Shown one piece after another: positions 9,270 to 18,898 of a DNA stretch of 64,000 nt. Made by a program: the position numbers and the translations under genes. Source of the DNA: an uncultured Pseudomonadales bacterium. GTDB lineage: Bacteria > Pseudomonadota > Gammaproteobacteria > Pseudomonadales > Pseudohongiellaceae. Positions within the stretch are counted from its first letter, which is position 1. Each line of letters begins with the position of its first letter. The stretch spans positions 58,914 through 122,913 of the forward strand of contig CALTDI010000003.1 of the NCBI GenBank assembly GCA_943842505.1, in the 5' to 3' direction. The notes beneath the pieces were generated by a model. That model did no database searches. It saw nothing but the letters and a program-made list of their open reading frames with translations, and had not been told where the DNA came from.

Positions 9270-10055
9270 ATGCTCGCCAAGAACTACCTGCTCCGCTCCT
9301 TCGCCTTGATTCTATGGGCAGTGGCGATATCTTGTTCTCCAGCAGTTTTTGCACAGGATCTGGAAAACGGTCAGCAATTGTTTCAAACCCTCTGCGCCCG
9401 CTGCCACGGCATGCTCGGTGGCGGAGGCGAAGGCCCAAGTCTGACGCGGCCCAATCTCGTACACGCGCCTGATGACGAGGCGTTAGTTTCATTGATAGTG
9501 GGCGGCATTCCGGGCACGGGTATGCCCGGGTCGCGGCAGTTACGTGGTCAGGACGGGCCGGATGTGGCTGCCTATGTTCGTAGCCTGGGCGAATTGCCGC
9601 CGGAGGAAATGCCGGGCGACCCTCTAGCGGGTGCTGAGATCTATAGGTCTGTTGGCAACTGTTCCAGCTGTCATATTTTATTTGGTGAAGGGAACGGCGT
9701 GGGGCCAGAACTCAGCAATGTAGGCCAGCGGCGCAATGCGGCTTACTTGCGTCGTTCGGTAATGGCGCCGGATGCAGATCAGCCACGTCAGGTTGATCGA
9801 TTCAGAGGTTCCCTTAATGCATTTTTAACTGTTCGTATAGTCTCGGAATACGGCAGCTATGAGGGAATGCGCGTCAACGAAGATGCCTTCACCGTGCAGA
9901 TGCGCGACCTGTCTGGAAAACTCTACTCCTTCGAAAAAGCAGATTTGATCAGCTATGAGAAGGCGCCAGGCCACTCGCTGATGCCGGGATATAACTCGGT
10001 GTTGAATGCGCAGCAAACCGATGATGTTGTGTCTTATCTTATGAGCCTAAAATGA
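9270..10055 (+). CDS. Exported diheme cytochrome c, partner of a PQQ dehydrogenase
   Basis: A Sec signal (to about FAQ, residue 29) precedes two cytochrome c domains, with heme sites CARCH (about 42-46) in the first and CSSCH (about 131-135) in the second. Candidate axial Met residues are in GTGMPG and near the C-terminal SLMPGYN. AGGAAGG precedes the ATG. The next gene, a PQQ alcohol dehydrogenase, begins 18 bases downstream, so the cytochrome most likely takes electrons from that quinoprotein in the periplasm and passes them to the respiratory chain. The 261-residue size fits a two-domain electron carrier rather than an oxidase subunit. Confidence 0.85.
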   Translation: MLAKNYLLRSFALILWAVAISCSPAVFAQDLENGQQLFQTLCARCHGMLGGGGEGPSLTRPNLVHAPDDEALVSLIVGGIPGTGMPGSRQLRGQDGPDVAAYVRSLGELPPEEMPGDPLAGAEIYRSVGNCSSCHILFGEGNGVGPELSNVGQRRNAAYLRRSVMAPDADQPRQVDRFRGSLNAFLTVRIVSEYGSYEGMRVNEDAFTVQMRDLSGKLYSFEKADLISYEKAPGHSLMPGYNSVLNAQQTDDVVSYLMSLK

Positions 10056-10073
10056 AGCATGGAGCCTATTAGA

Positions 10074-11702
10074 ATGAAATTACAGAAACCATTATCTATC
10101 CCGCTACTCGCGCTATGCCTCTCGCTAACATTTGTCAGCAAGTCTGCTCTGGCAGACACGCCGTTCGAGGCGTTACTCGCCGATGAGCAGAATGGCGCCG
10201 ATTGGCTCTCCTATTCCGGCGGCTATAAATCAGAGCGGTTTTCGCCTCTATCGCAAATCAATACGGTGAATGTAGACCAGCTTAAGGTGATGTGGGCCTA
10301 TCAGATGAGGCCGACGGGGATAAGTGGCGCGGCACTGCAGGAAACGACTCCGCTGGTGGCTGACGACATCATGTACCTCACAGAATCTCCAAGCAGCGTA
10401 ACCGCATTGGACGCACGAACGGGTCGCACGCTCTGGCACTTCGTACCCGACATCACTAACGATGTATTGAATATAGGTTTCCCGCGAATCAATCGCGGAG
10501 TGGCCCTGTTAGATGACAAGGTGTATGTGGCTACTCTGGATGCTCGCCTGTTCGCACTCGATGCGCGCACTGGGGCCGTGCGCTGGGAAAGTAAAGTTGC
10601 CGACAATTTGTCTGGGTTTTCTCTCACTCTCGCGCCGCTGGCGCTGGATGGAAAGATTGTCGTTGGCGTTAGCGGCGCCGAGGCAGGCGTGCGCGGCTAC
10701 ATCGATGCCTATGATTCCGAAAGTGGCGAGAGACTATGGCGTACCCATACCGTTCCCGCACCTGGCGAGCCTGGCAGCGAAACCTGGGAAGGTGATGCCT
10801 GGCGTACCGGGGGTGGTTCAACCTGGCTTACTGGCTCCTACGATCCTGAACTCGATCTGCTCTACTGGACCACGGGCAACCCGGCGCCTGACTGGAACGG
10901 CGACCTGCGCCCCGGCGACAATCTCTATACCTGTGCGGTGTTGGCCCTAGATCCAGATACCGGTGAGATGAAGTGGTTCTTTCAATACACACCACACGAT
11001 ACCCATGACTGGGATGCTAATCAGATTCCGGTTTTGGTCGATGGCGAATTTGAGGGGCGCCCGCGCAAGCTATTGGCGTTGGCAAATCGTAATGCCTTCT
11101 ACTATTTACTAGACCGCGAAACCGGAGAATACTTGTTAGGCAAGGAGTATTCATTTCAGACCTGGGCCGAGGGTATCGACGAGAACGGGCGGCCGATTGT
11201 GATACCGAATTCGGATCCAACGCGGGAGGGCAATCTGGTATGGCCTAGCCTGCAAGGAGCCACGAACTGGTTTTCTCCCTCCTATAACCCACAGACAGAA
11301 CAGTTCTTCGTGCCCAATAGACGAATGGGCGCCATCTATTTTAAGTCCGATGTGGAATACGAGGTAGGCATGCCTTTTCTCGGCGGTGGCGAGCAGCCAC
11401 TGGATGGTGACGACGCATCGGGAGCCATCGTGGCGCTGGATGTAATGAGTGGCGAGCAGCAGTGGGAGTTTGAGCTGCAGACTCCACCCTGGTCAGGCGT
11501 TATGGCCACCGCCGGCGGGCTGGTATTTGGGGCGAGTAACGAAGGCTATTTCTTCGCACTGGATGGCGAAGATGGAGACCCGCTGTGGTTCTTCAACACC
11601 GGAGCCCACGTGCGCACAAATCCCATGGGCTTCTCGGTGGATGGTAATCAGCGTGTGGCCATTATCGGTGGCCAGACGCTGTACGTATTTGGCTTGGAAT
11701 AA
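10074..11702 (+). CDS. Periplasmic PQQ-dependent alcohol dehydrogenase-like quinoprotein
   Basis: An eight-bladed beta-propeller dehydrogenase with the tryptophan-docking repeats typical of this family (for example ALDARTGRTLWHFVP and ALDVMSGEQQWEFELQ). The segments NPAPDWNGDLRPGDNLY and TPHDTHDWDANQ match the active-site region of PQQ alcohol dehydrogenases. The adjacent-cysteine pair of methanol dehydrogenase is absent, and there is no fused cytochrome domain. ATG at 10074 is preferred to the one at 10059: it has GGAG nine bases upstream and gives a clean Sec signal ending SALA. It is coupled to the diheme cytochrome gene before it. The substrate is unknown, and no pqq biosynthesis gene is seen in the window. 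Confidence 0.88.
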   Translation: MKLQKPLSIPLLALCLSLTFVSKSALADTPFEALLADEQNGADWLSYSGGYKSERFSPLSQINTVNVDQLKVMWAYQMRPTGISGAALQETTPLVADDIMYLTESPSSVTALDARTGRTLWHFVPDITNDVLNIGFPRINRGVALLDDKVYVATLDARLFALDARTGAVRWESKVADNLSGFSLTLAPLALDGKIVVGVSGAEAGVRGYIDAYDSESGERLWRTHTVPAPGEPGSETWEGDAWRTGGGSTWLTGSYDPELDLLYWTTGNPAPDWNGDLRPGDNLYTCAVLALDPDTGEMKWFFQYTPHDTHDWDANQIPVLVDGEFEGRPRKLLALANRNAFYYLLDRETGEYLLGKEYSFQTWAEGIDENGRPIVIPNSDPTREGNLVWPSLQGATNWFSPSYNPQTEQFFVPNRRMGAIYFKSDVEYEVGMPFLGGGEQPLDGDDASGAIVALDVMSGEQQWEFELQTPPWSGVMATAGGLVFGASNEGYFFALDGEDGDPLWFFNTGAHVRTNPMGFSVDGNQRVAIIGGQTLYVFGLE

Positions 11703-11709
11703 CTGAGTC

Positions 11710-12633
11710 TCAGCGCGGGGCCGCAATAGTCTGCCGCTGAAAATCCAGGCCTTCGACACCAACACGCACCACATCGCCGGGCTGCAGATAGCTCGGTGGC
11801 ACCATGCCATCACCCACACCCGCGGGTGTTCCCGTGAAGATTAGATCGCCTGGGTAGAGTGTCATAAATTGACTCAGGTGGCTGATGATCTCCTTAACGC
11901 CGAAGACCATGTCGGTGGTGTTACCTTGCTGGCGCATCTCACCGTTCACCTCAGACCATATGGAAAGATTCTGCACATCGTCGATATTGTCCCGTGTCAC
12001 CAGATAGGGGCCAACGGGCGCGAATGTGTCGGCACTCTTACCTTTGGTGAATTGCCCGCCGCGCTCGCGCTGAAAGGCGCGCTCGGACACATCGTGCCCC
12101 ACCGTATAGCCAGCGATATAGTCGAAGACTTCATCTTCGGAGATGTATTGCGCGCGGCGCCCAATGACGATGACTAACTCTGATTCGTAGTCGAGTTTAT
12201 TGCCGTTGCGCGGTTGAATCACGTTGTCGAAGGGGCCGGTTAGGGCGGAAGTGGCCTTCATGAAAACCAGAGGCTCCGTGGGCAGCTCTACCGCCATTTC
12301 CGCCGCGTGGTTGACGTAGTTGAATCCGATGGCGACGATCTTGCCGGTACCCGTGACTGGCACGCCGATTCGCGGACTGCCTTGTACCAATGGTAATTCA
12401 CTAAGGGGGATCTGTGCGATCTCCTCCAATGCCGCGTCGGAGAGAGTGGCCGGGCCTATGTCAGCAATATGTGCCGATAGATCGTGAATCCGGCCCTGGG
12501 CATCGACCAGACCAGGCTTTTCTTCGCCCAGTGGCCCATAGCGCAACAGTTTTAATTCAACGGCATTGAGGACGCTGCTGAATGTAAGAAGTGCGTAGGT
12601 TGCAGCTATTGCTACGAGTTTGTTTCTGGACAT
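11710..12633 (-). CDS. Exported fumarylacetoacetate hydrolase family protein
   Basis: The C-terminal two-thirds is a FAH domain: IVAIGFNYVNHAAEM, PLVFMKATSALTGPFD, DYESELVIVIGR with the metal-binding acidic residues, GYTVGHDVSER, KSADTFAPVGPYLV and IFTGTPAGVGDG. These enzymes hydrolyse or decarboxylate beta-diketo acids and are normally cytosolic. Here a hydrophobic N-terminus ending SSVLNA predicts export, which is unusual. ATG at 12633 is chosen because GAGG lies six bases before it. The stop is seven bases from the stop of the convergent quinoprotein gene, with no terminator between. It is last in a minus-strand set with NhaC, a FAD oxidoreductase and DUF2855. Confidence 0.85.
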   Translation of the reverse strand: MSRNKLVAIAATYALLTFSSVLNAVELKLLRYGPLGEEKPGLVDAQGRIHDLSAHIADIGPATLSDAALEEIAQIPLSELPLVQGSPRIGVPVTGTGKIVAIGFNYVNHAAEMAVELPTEPLVFMKATSALTGPFDNVIQPRNGNKLDYESELVIVIGRRAQYISEDEVFDYIAGYTVGHDVSERAFQRERGGQFTKGKSADTFAPVGPYLVTRDNIDDVQNLSIWSEVNGEMRQQGNTTDMVFGVKEIISHLSQFMTLYPGDLIFTGTPAGVGDGMVPPSYLQPGDVVRVGVEGLDFQRQTIAAPR

Positions 12634-12800
12634 AGTAGGCCTCATTACTTTTTTCTGTTCTTGTCTGTTCTAGCTGGAAATAGGACGTCCAAAGTGTAGT
12701 CAAAACAGAGCATCTTGTCTCGCCTTGAGTCTGTGCTTTTTAAGACTACAGGCTTGGCATCGCTCACGCCTGCGTCGCCTGGCGGTAGCGTAGGGCAAAC

Positions 12801-14207
12801 TCAGAAGCTAAAGCCTATAACCAGATACAGTCCGACGCTGATCAAGCCAATGAGCGCGGCGTAGGGTAGCTGGGTTTTTATATGGTCGATATGATCCGAT
12901 GCCGCGCCGGTAGAGGCCAGTATCGAGGTGTCCGACAGGGGGGAGCAATGATCTCCAAACACGCCGCCGCCGGCAACCGCGGCGAGGGTGGCGTAGACCA
13001 TGGTGTTGAGTTCATCCCCTGAAAAATTAAAGGCCAGAGGCACGGCGATTGGAATCATGATCGCGTAGGTGCCCCAGCTCGTGCCGGTTGAGAAGGCGAT
13101 GAAGCCGGTAATGAGGAAGGCGAGCATAGGCAGCAGGCTGGGAGTTAGCCAGCCCTCGGTAGCCGCAACTATATAGTCGGCGGTATTCAATGCGGCAGAG
13201 AGGTCGTTCAATGCATAGGCGAAGGCCAGAATAACCACCGCCGGCATGATGCCTTTTATGCCAGACATGGCGGTGGTGGTGATCTCATTAAGCGGTACGC
13301 CCTGAATACGCATCACGATGCCGGCCATGAACGCGGCCAGCATGAACGCCTCCATCGGCTTGGCGCTAGCCGTGATGATGACAGAGCCAATAGCGAATAC
13401 GATTACCAACAGCACAGGGAATATAAAATTCCATAGAAGGCTTGTTTTGATTCCAGGAAACGGCTCGATGCTGGTGAGTTCATCACCCATTAGAGGCTGG
13501 GCACCATCGCGTACCAGCTTGCCTTCCTCCATCGCGCGTTTCTCGGCGACCTTCATCGGGCCGAAGTCAGGAATAATATTGCTGGCGATCAGACCAACCA
13601 TCACTACAGCTAATATCGAATAGATATTGAAGGGGATAGAGATGATGAATACCATCATCGCATCGCCCGGATCTTCGATCGGGCCCATGCCGATGATAAG
13701 GCCAGCCACAAGCACGGCCCAGCCGGTAATGGGAACCAATATACTAACCGGTGCGGAGGTAGAGTCGCAGATGTAGGCTAGTTTCTCGCGCGAGATTTTA
13801 AATCTGTCGGAGAGGGCGCGCATGGTAGAACCTACAAACAAGGGGCTAAAGTAGTCGCTGAAATAGACGAACATACCCATGAACCAGGCGATAAGCTGGA
13901 CACGCTTGCGGGTCATGCGCCTGTTCTCGATAAACTGCGAAAAATTAAGAATTGCGCCGGTGCGCTGGAAGAAGGCGATGAGTATGCCAATGAAGAATTC
14001 CAGTAACAGAATCCAGGAGAAATCTTCATTGCCCAGGGCGCCAACGAGCAGGTTGGGGAAGCCCAGAAAGCCCTCTCCGGCGACCAGTACGCCAGCGAGG
14101 CAGGCGACGGCGAGCGAGAAGACGGTATTGCGAGTTATGAAGGCGAGCAGTATGGCGACGCTTGCTGGCACTAGTGACAGGGGGCCAATATAGTCTGTGG
14201 CTTCCAC
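12801..14207 (-). CDS. NhaC-family Na+/H+ antiporter or related carboxylate exchanger
   Basis: A polytopic inner-membrane protein of 468 residues with about 11 hydrophobic segments. The segments VYFSDYFSPLFVGSTMRALSD, DSTSAPVSILVPITGW, STGTSWGTYAIMIPIAVPLA and GGVFGDHCSPLSDTSILAS are the conserved NhaC/ion-transporter superfamily motifs. Members exchange sodium for protons or carry organic acids with sodium, and the exact substrate cannot be read from the sequence. It uses a GTG start with AAGGA seven bases upstream. It lies between the FAD oxidoreductase and the FAH genes on the same strand, so transport of the substrate of those enzymes is possible. Confidence 0.88.
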   Translation of the reverse strand: MEATDYIGPLSLVPASVAILLAFITRNTVFSLAVACLAGVLVAGEGFLGFPNLLVGALGNEDFSWILLLEFFIGILIAFFQRTGAILNFSQFIENRRMTRKRVQLIAWFMGMFVYFSDYFSPLFVGSTMRALSDRFKISREKLAYICDSTSAPVSILVPITGWAVLVAGLIIGMGPIEDPGDAMMVFIISIPFNIYSILAVVMVGLIASNIIPDFGPMKVAEKRAMEEGKLVRDGAQPLMGDELTSIEPFPGIKTSLLWNFIFPVLLVIVFAIGSVIITASAKPMEAFMLAAFMAGIVMRIQGVPLNEITTTAMSGIKGIMPAVVILAFAYALNDLSAALNTADYIVAATEGWLTPSLLPMLAFLITGFIAFSTGTSWGTYAIMIPIAVPLAFNFSGDELNTMVYATLAAVAGGGVFGDHCSPLSDTSILASTGAASDHIDHIKTQLPYAALIGLISVGLYLVIGFSF

Positions 14208-14317
14208 GTTTTAGTCCTTTTTATTATTTTCTGGGTGTTCGTCTAGGCAATTTGACCCATAGCCGGCGGTTATGCAATAGCTGGTGTTGCCGTCAGATAC
14301 GCGAGCTTGGTCGCTAC

Positions 14318-15613
14318 TTATAGTTCGTGTCGCCCCTGATGGCTTTCAATAGTGGAGCTTAGTTTGAAGCCGAGTCGGCGAATTGGCTCTGGCGGCATCC
14401 AGCTGGCACGGCCGAATAATTCTGGGACATCAGGCACCTTAAGGCCGTGCGCGGCTTCCGCGAGGAGTTTCCCAAGCAGCGTTCCCTTCACCGTGCCACC
14501 ACCGTTGCACCCCGCCGATACGAAGAGCCCCGGCTTAAACTCACCCCATACAGCGCCGCCGTTATAGGTGAAGCCAACCGCGCCTCCCCAGCAATGTTCG
14601 AGTTCGAAACTCGGCAGCTGCGGGAAGCGTTTCTGCAGACGAATCTTCAGCCCGACCTCTATCTCGCTCCTGGGAGACTCTTTCTCGTAGCCATGCATCG
14701 AGCGCAGCATTAAACGCCCGTCTTTAGTCTGTCGCAGGGTGCTGCCAAGTCGATGGGTAGGAAGCAGGCCCCAGTTCGACTCGCTGCCCAGGTCATCCAA
14801 TACAGATTTTTCGAGCACGGGCGTGAGACCCGCATAGGTATACATGGCGACCAGGCGCGATCTGGCAATACCCAGTTCCTTGCTAAAGGCGTTGTTGGCC
14901 AGTACGAGCTTGTGGGTAGTTATAGTTCCCTGGGGCGTTTGCACCTGCCAGCCATTTGCACGTTGCGTCAGCCGTGTGGCGGGCGTGTTCTCAAACAGTC
15001 GCACCGAATCCGGTAGGTTGGAAGCCAGCGCACGGATTGCGGCGGCGGGTTGGGCGAGATAACAGTTCGGCGAATAGAGTCCCTCCTGATAGAACTCGGA
15101 ACCGATTCTCGAGTTGAGTGCTGCCCGATCCAGGCTCTGAAACTCCAGGCCGGCGGTGTTCAGAAAGGCGCGGTAGTTGTTCAGTGACTTAAGGCCCGCC
15201 TCGCTGGCGGCAGCTCTATAGGTCCCTGCCTTGCTTATATCGACGGGCAAGCCGGTGTCTTCGATCTCGGCGAGAATGTCCGCCATCGTAGCTGCTGTTA
15301 ACCGGTTACAGACATTCATCTTCTCCAGCTGGTCAGGGTTGGCGTCTTCCGCGAGTGCTATCTCTAACAAGAACCCGGAGTTACGGCCGGGATTGCCCTC
15401 GCCAATTTCGCTGGCATCTATTAAGACAATATTCGCCTCAGGGGAGAGGCTCTGCCAGCGCTTGGCGGCCGCTATGCCTGTCCAGCCGGCACCGATGATT
15501 AAGACATCGCTTGTCAGATCTCCCTGTAAAGCGGGGCTAGCTTCACGCGCGGACAGCAAGGCATTCCAGCCGTTTGTCTGTTGGTAATCAGGGAACGTCT
15601 TGGTCATAGACAT
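14318..15613 (-). CDS. FAD-dependent amine oxidase, PuuB/DAO-like
   Basis: A 431-residue flavoprotein of the D-amino-acid-oxidase superfamily. Near the N-terminus DVLIIGAGWTGIAAAKRW is the FAD-binding Rossmann motif, followed by the acidic strand end VLIDA and GNPGRNSGFL. C-terminal GLFVSAGCNGGGTVKGTLLGKLLAE completes the FAD site. The closest familiar relatives are gamma-glutamylputrescine oxidase and glycine/sarcosine oxidase-type enzymes, which deaminate amines or amino acids. There is no signal peptide, so it is cytosolic. It lies 57 bases after the DUF2855 gene and before nhaC in an apparent operon. Confidence 0.82.
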   Translation of the reverse strand: MSMTKTFPDYQQTNGWNALLSAREASPALQGDLTSDVLIIGAGWTGIAAAKRWQSLSPEANIVLIDASEIGEGNPGRNSGFLLEIALAEDANPDQLEKMNVCNRLTAATMADILAEIEDTGLPVDISKAGTYRAAASEAGLKSLNNYRAFLNTAGLEFQSLDRAALNSRIGSEFYQEGLYSPNCYLAQPAAAIRALASNLPDSVRLFENTPATRLTQRANGWQVQTPQGTITTHKLVLANNAFSKELGIARSRLVAMYTYAGLTPVLEKSVLDDLGSESNWGLLPTHRLGSTLRQTKDGRLMLRSMHGYEKESPRSEIEVGLKIRLQKRFPQLPSFELEHCWGGAVGFTYNGGAVWGEFKPGLFVSAGCNGGGTVKGTLLGKLLAEAAHGLKVPDVPELFGRASWMPPEPIRRLGFKLSSTIESHQGRHEL

Positions 15614-15670
15614 GGCTTGGCTTCACGAATCCGGTTTAAAGAGATGCAGCTTTATCTGCTGAATACGAGG

Positions 15671-16766
15671 CTAGGAGAGTTCTATAACCAGGGCTCGCTC
15701 GGGTGTTAACTTGCCTTCACAGACATCGGTATAGATCTCGGCAAGTTCTGCGACTCCGCCCAGCTTCTCGATTGCCATCCAGTCGGCACTCTTCTTGGCA
15801 GCATCATAGATAAATTGTGATGATTTCTTGTCAAACTCTTCAGCCCCCCATTCTTTTAATCTCATCTGGATATGGCTGGGGGCGAAGAAGAATTCTCTCT
15901 TCTGATCGGGAATGCCGGTATCGCCTCCGCTCGCACTCCAATGAGTTAGGCCTACGTTCAGACAGTGCAGTAGATTGTCCCCGAGATGGGTATGAATATC
16001 TGCCAATAATGTCGAATTGCCGGACATATCGACGATAGCGCTAGGTCGCGAGGCATCGATGTCGTCAAGCGCATCATAGTTGACGGTCGTTGTCATACAG
16101 GCCAAGACTCTTTACCCATTGCTGATTTTTCTTCGAGGTGAGACCTATAGAAGCAGGCGCATCGGCGTCGGCAGCCAGCGCATAGGCCAGTCCTATACTG
16201 GTCTTGCTGGACGCGCTAATCACTAGTACCTGCTGCGCACCATACCAGTCATTGTGCCGCAGGCTATCCCACAGACAAAACGATGTGATATACAACGGCC
16301 AAAGTAGCATGCGCGAATCGTCCATGCTTCTTTCGTAATCGGCCTCTGTCTCCACTCTGCGGTAGGTGTTGTAGCCTGGCGGCAGCTTCGATCTGTGCTC
16401 GGCGCCATCAACTAAACGATTATCCAGCACCTTGACGTTCTGCATCTTCAGGAAGTCGCTGGTTGGAAAATATCCGAAGATCCGTTCACCGGCCTCGACG
16501 CCTTCGGCATTGCTCGCCACAACATCGGCGAAGCCCCATACCGGGATAATTCCCCAGGACCCCGAGGCGTTATCCGCGGCCGGAAAGAACTGCCAGTAGC
16601 CTAGCTGGTCGCCGGCGGCGGCATAGGTCACATTGTTCGCGCTGAATCCAAACTTGTCGACCTTCAAGAGTATCTCACCACTAGCTAGCGTCGAGTCGAT
16701 ATCGATCTGTGACTTTACGACTCTGCACTGGGTGATAGCGTTCTTTGCTACTTGAAGCTCATTCAT
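15671..16766 (-). pseudogene. DUF2855 family gene interrupted by one frameshift
   Basis: Two overlapping frames together give one DUF2855 protein of about 365 residues. The N-terminal part (from 16766) holds FGFSANNVTYAAAGD, WGIIPVWGFADVV and VISASSKTSIGLAYAL. The C-terminal part (to 15671) holds PSAIVDMSGN, LTHWSASGG and REFFFAPSHIQMRLKEWG. The join falls close to 16090, where removing a single A from the coding strand (GACAACGACC) would restore the frame. DUF2855 proteins resemble medium-chain reductases and are of unknown function. ATG at 16766 has AAGGA upstream. It is either a recent pseudogene or a sequencing error. It appears to head the minus-strand operon with the FAD oxidoreductase. 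Confidence 0.8.
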
Positions 16767-17064
16767 CGAGAATCCTTTTCTTTTGGGATTGTGGTCTGTC
16801 ACTTAGTCGAGAGTGTAGAAATTCCCGGCGGACAAACTGAGGCAACTTGAATTTTACCGGGCTAGTATATTTTTTAATCGGACCGAGAGCAAAGCTATCG
16901 GTACCCTTTACTAAATTAGTGGTCGTAGCTATCCTTGGGCGCCTGAAGTTTGGCTTTATTGACCCAAGTCAGCATGACCGGCCCATGCATTGAATATAAT
17001 GCTCTGAGTCGAAAGTTTTCGCCCATTCAATTACTAAGTCGCTGAAGAAGTAGAAAGGAAATTC
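16767..17064. other. Divergent promoter region, DUF2855 operon and multicopper oxidase
   Basis: About 300 bases between divergent genes. It holds the AAAGGA ribosome site of the multicopper oxidase; no clear promoter, palindrome or small gene stands out. Confidence 0.35.
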
Positions 17065-18585
17065 ATGAAATTATCCCGCAGGCGTTTGGTTCAGAGTTTG
17101 GGTTTTGCCGCGAGCAATGCATTATTGCCCATGCCCGTTTTTGCCCAGAGTCGGGTACACAATGAACTACGTATAGCACCGCTTCATACCGGCGAGATAA
17201 GCGGAGGCAGTCTACGCTATGACTTGCAGTTACAAGCTGGTAGCCGTCAGTTTCTTGGTGGCTTAAACACGCCGACTATTGGTATCAATGGCAGCTTTCT
17301 GGGCCCTACGATTCGCCTCAGAAACGGCAGCGATGTCGCCATGTCAGTGCTAAACAACCTTAATGAGCCCAGCACCATACACTGGCATGGATTACACGTC
17401 CCCGCTAAGGCGGACGGTGGGCCAGCCCAGGTTATTGCGCCGGGCGAGACGTGGCGGCCTTCTTTTCAGGTTATGCAGAAGGCGGGTACCTTCTGGTATC
17501 ACTCTCATCTCTTGAACAAGACCGGGGAGCAGGTCTATCGCGGCCTGGCCGGCATGATAATTCTCGATGACGACGAAAGCGAAAGCCTGGAGATTCCGTC
17601 CACCTACGGTGTCGATGACATTCCCCTGATTGTTCAGGATAGGCGCTTTAACGAGGATGGCTCATTTCGTTATGTGGGAATGCACCGCGATGTCATGACC
17701 GGGGTCTTCGGCGATCGCATTCTGGTAAATGGTACGACCTCGCCCCTGTTTGCTCCAGCTGCCAGTAAGGTGAGATTTAGACTTCTAAACGCGGCAAACG
17801 CGAGAACATTTAACTTTGCCTTCGCTGACGGGCGTGAATTCTCCCTGATCGCAAGTGACGGTGGTTTTCTGGAAAAACCCACCATGCTGAGAAGTATTAT
17901 GCTTTCTCCTGCCGAGCGTGCTGAGATCGTAGTGGATTTTAGCGACGGCAATCCGGTTGATCTGATCTCCCTGCCTATCGATGGCTCATCACCATTCGCG
18001 ACCATCGGCATGATGAGGAATATGCAGCCAACAAACACCGAGTCATTCACTATATTGGCTATCGAACCTCAATCGACCTTGCAGCGCAGTGCCGACTTGC
18101 CTGACCAGCTTACCTCTATAGAGCGCATACTAGAGTCAGAAGCGACCCGCACTCGCAAATTTGAGCTCGGCATGCCAATGGGCATGGGAATGATGCGCGG
18201 TGGCGGTGGCGGCGGTCGCGGGCGCGGCGGGATGGGTGGCATGGGGGGTGAATTTCTAATTAACGGCCGGCCTATGGATATGGGCGCGATCAATGAAGTC
18301 GTAGCAATGGGCAGCACGGAAATCTGGGAGATCTACAATGACTCTATGATGGTTCACCCCTTTCACATCCATCACGGGCAGTTTCAGATTTTGGATCGCG
18401 ACGGCGTTGTGCCAACTGCAGATGAAATGGGTTTTAAAGACACGTTGAAAGTGGGACCTGGGCAAACAGCTCGATTCATTATGCGCTTCGAAAATTTTAG
18501 CGACCCCGACACCGCCTATATGTATCACTGCCATATTTTAGAGCACGAAGACAATGGCATGATGGGGCAGTTCACCGTGGTCTGA
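17065..18585 (+). CDS. Tat-exported multicopper oxidase, CueO/laccase-like
   Basis: The N-terminus carries a twin-arginine signal (SRRRLVQSL, cleaved near FAQ). Three cupredoxin domains follow with all four copper-ligand clusters: HWHG, WYHSH, HPFHIH and the C-terminal HCHILEHEDNGMM. The ligand set is complete for one type 1 and a type 2/3 trinuclear site, so it should reduce oxygen to water while oxidising a metal ion or phenol. A Met/Gly/Arg-rich loop at about residues 371-392 (repeated MGMGMM and GGMGGMGG) resembles the Met-rich copper-binding segment of CueO, supporting Cu(I) oxidation. The gene stands alone, and AAAGGA precedes the ATG. Confidence 0.92.
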   Translation: MKLSRRRLVQSLGFAASNALLPMPVFAQSRVHNELRIAPLHTGEISGGSLRYDLQLQAGSRQFLGGLNTPTIGINGSFLGPTIRLRNGSDVAMSVLNNLNEPSTIHWHGLHVPAKADGGPAQVIAPGETWRPSFQVMQKAGTFWYHSHLLNKTGEQVYRGLAGMIILDDDESESLEIPSTYGVDDIPLIVQDRRFNEDGSFRYVGMHRDVMTGVFGDRILVNGTTSPLFAPAASKVRFRLLNAANARTFNFAFADGREFSLIASDGGFLEKPTMLRSIMLSPAERAEIVVDFSDGNPVDLISLPIDGSSPFATIGMMRNMQPTNTESFTILAIEPQSTLQRSADLPDQLTSIERILESEATRTRKFELGMPMGMGMMRGGGGGGRGRGGMGGMGGEFLINGRPMDMGAINEVVAMGSTEIWEIYNDSMMVHPFHIHHGQFQILDRDGVVPTADEMGFKDTLKVGPGQTARFIMRFENFSDPDTAYMYHCHILEHEDNGMMGQFTVV

Positions 18586-18898
18586 TATCGATTAAAATAT
18601 GGCCGTGCTAACTCGAGTAATTCGCTATAACATTTGCGCCAATTTCTGAAACGATTTGCGCAGTGATAGTCTGTCACAAAATGAAAAGATTTAGTAACCA
18701 TTACCCGTCGTAAAGTGTTCATCATTCGTTGTTAGGTTTTTCGCTTGAGTAGTACTGCGTGCGCGTGGAGAAAGGTTGCCGAATCTGCGCTAGGGATAGG
18801 GTAGTCCTTTAATCGCTTGAAGGTTTGAAGGTTTGAAGGTCTGAAGCTTTGAAGGTTTGAAGGATTGAAGTTTGTAAGTGGGATAGGAGAGTTCCTTT
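18586..18898. other. Intergenic region with octamer tandem repeat
   Basis: About 310 bases between the multicopper oxidase and the DUF6445 gene. It contains the octamer repeat listed separately and an AGGAG ribosome site at 18885-18889; otherwise nothing is recognised. Confidence 0.5.
18817..18872 (+). repeat. Seven-copy octamer tandem repeat (TTGAAGGT)
   Basis: Seven adjacent 8-base units start at 18817, 18825, 18833, 18841, 18849, 18857 and 18865. Four are exactly TTGAAGGT and three differ at one or two positions (CTGAAGCT, TTGAAGGA, TTGAAGTT). The array ends 26 bases before the start of the next gene and overlaps the region where its promoter would lie, so copy number could affect expression. 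Confidence 0.9.

Noticed and set aside
12801..14207. Arsenic or citrate transporter instead of NhaC
   Set aside because: The GGVFGDHCSPLSDTS and DSTSAPVS motifs fit NhaC best, though a related carboxylate exchanger is not excluded.
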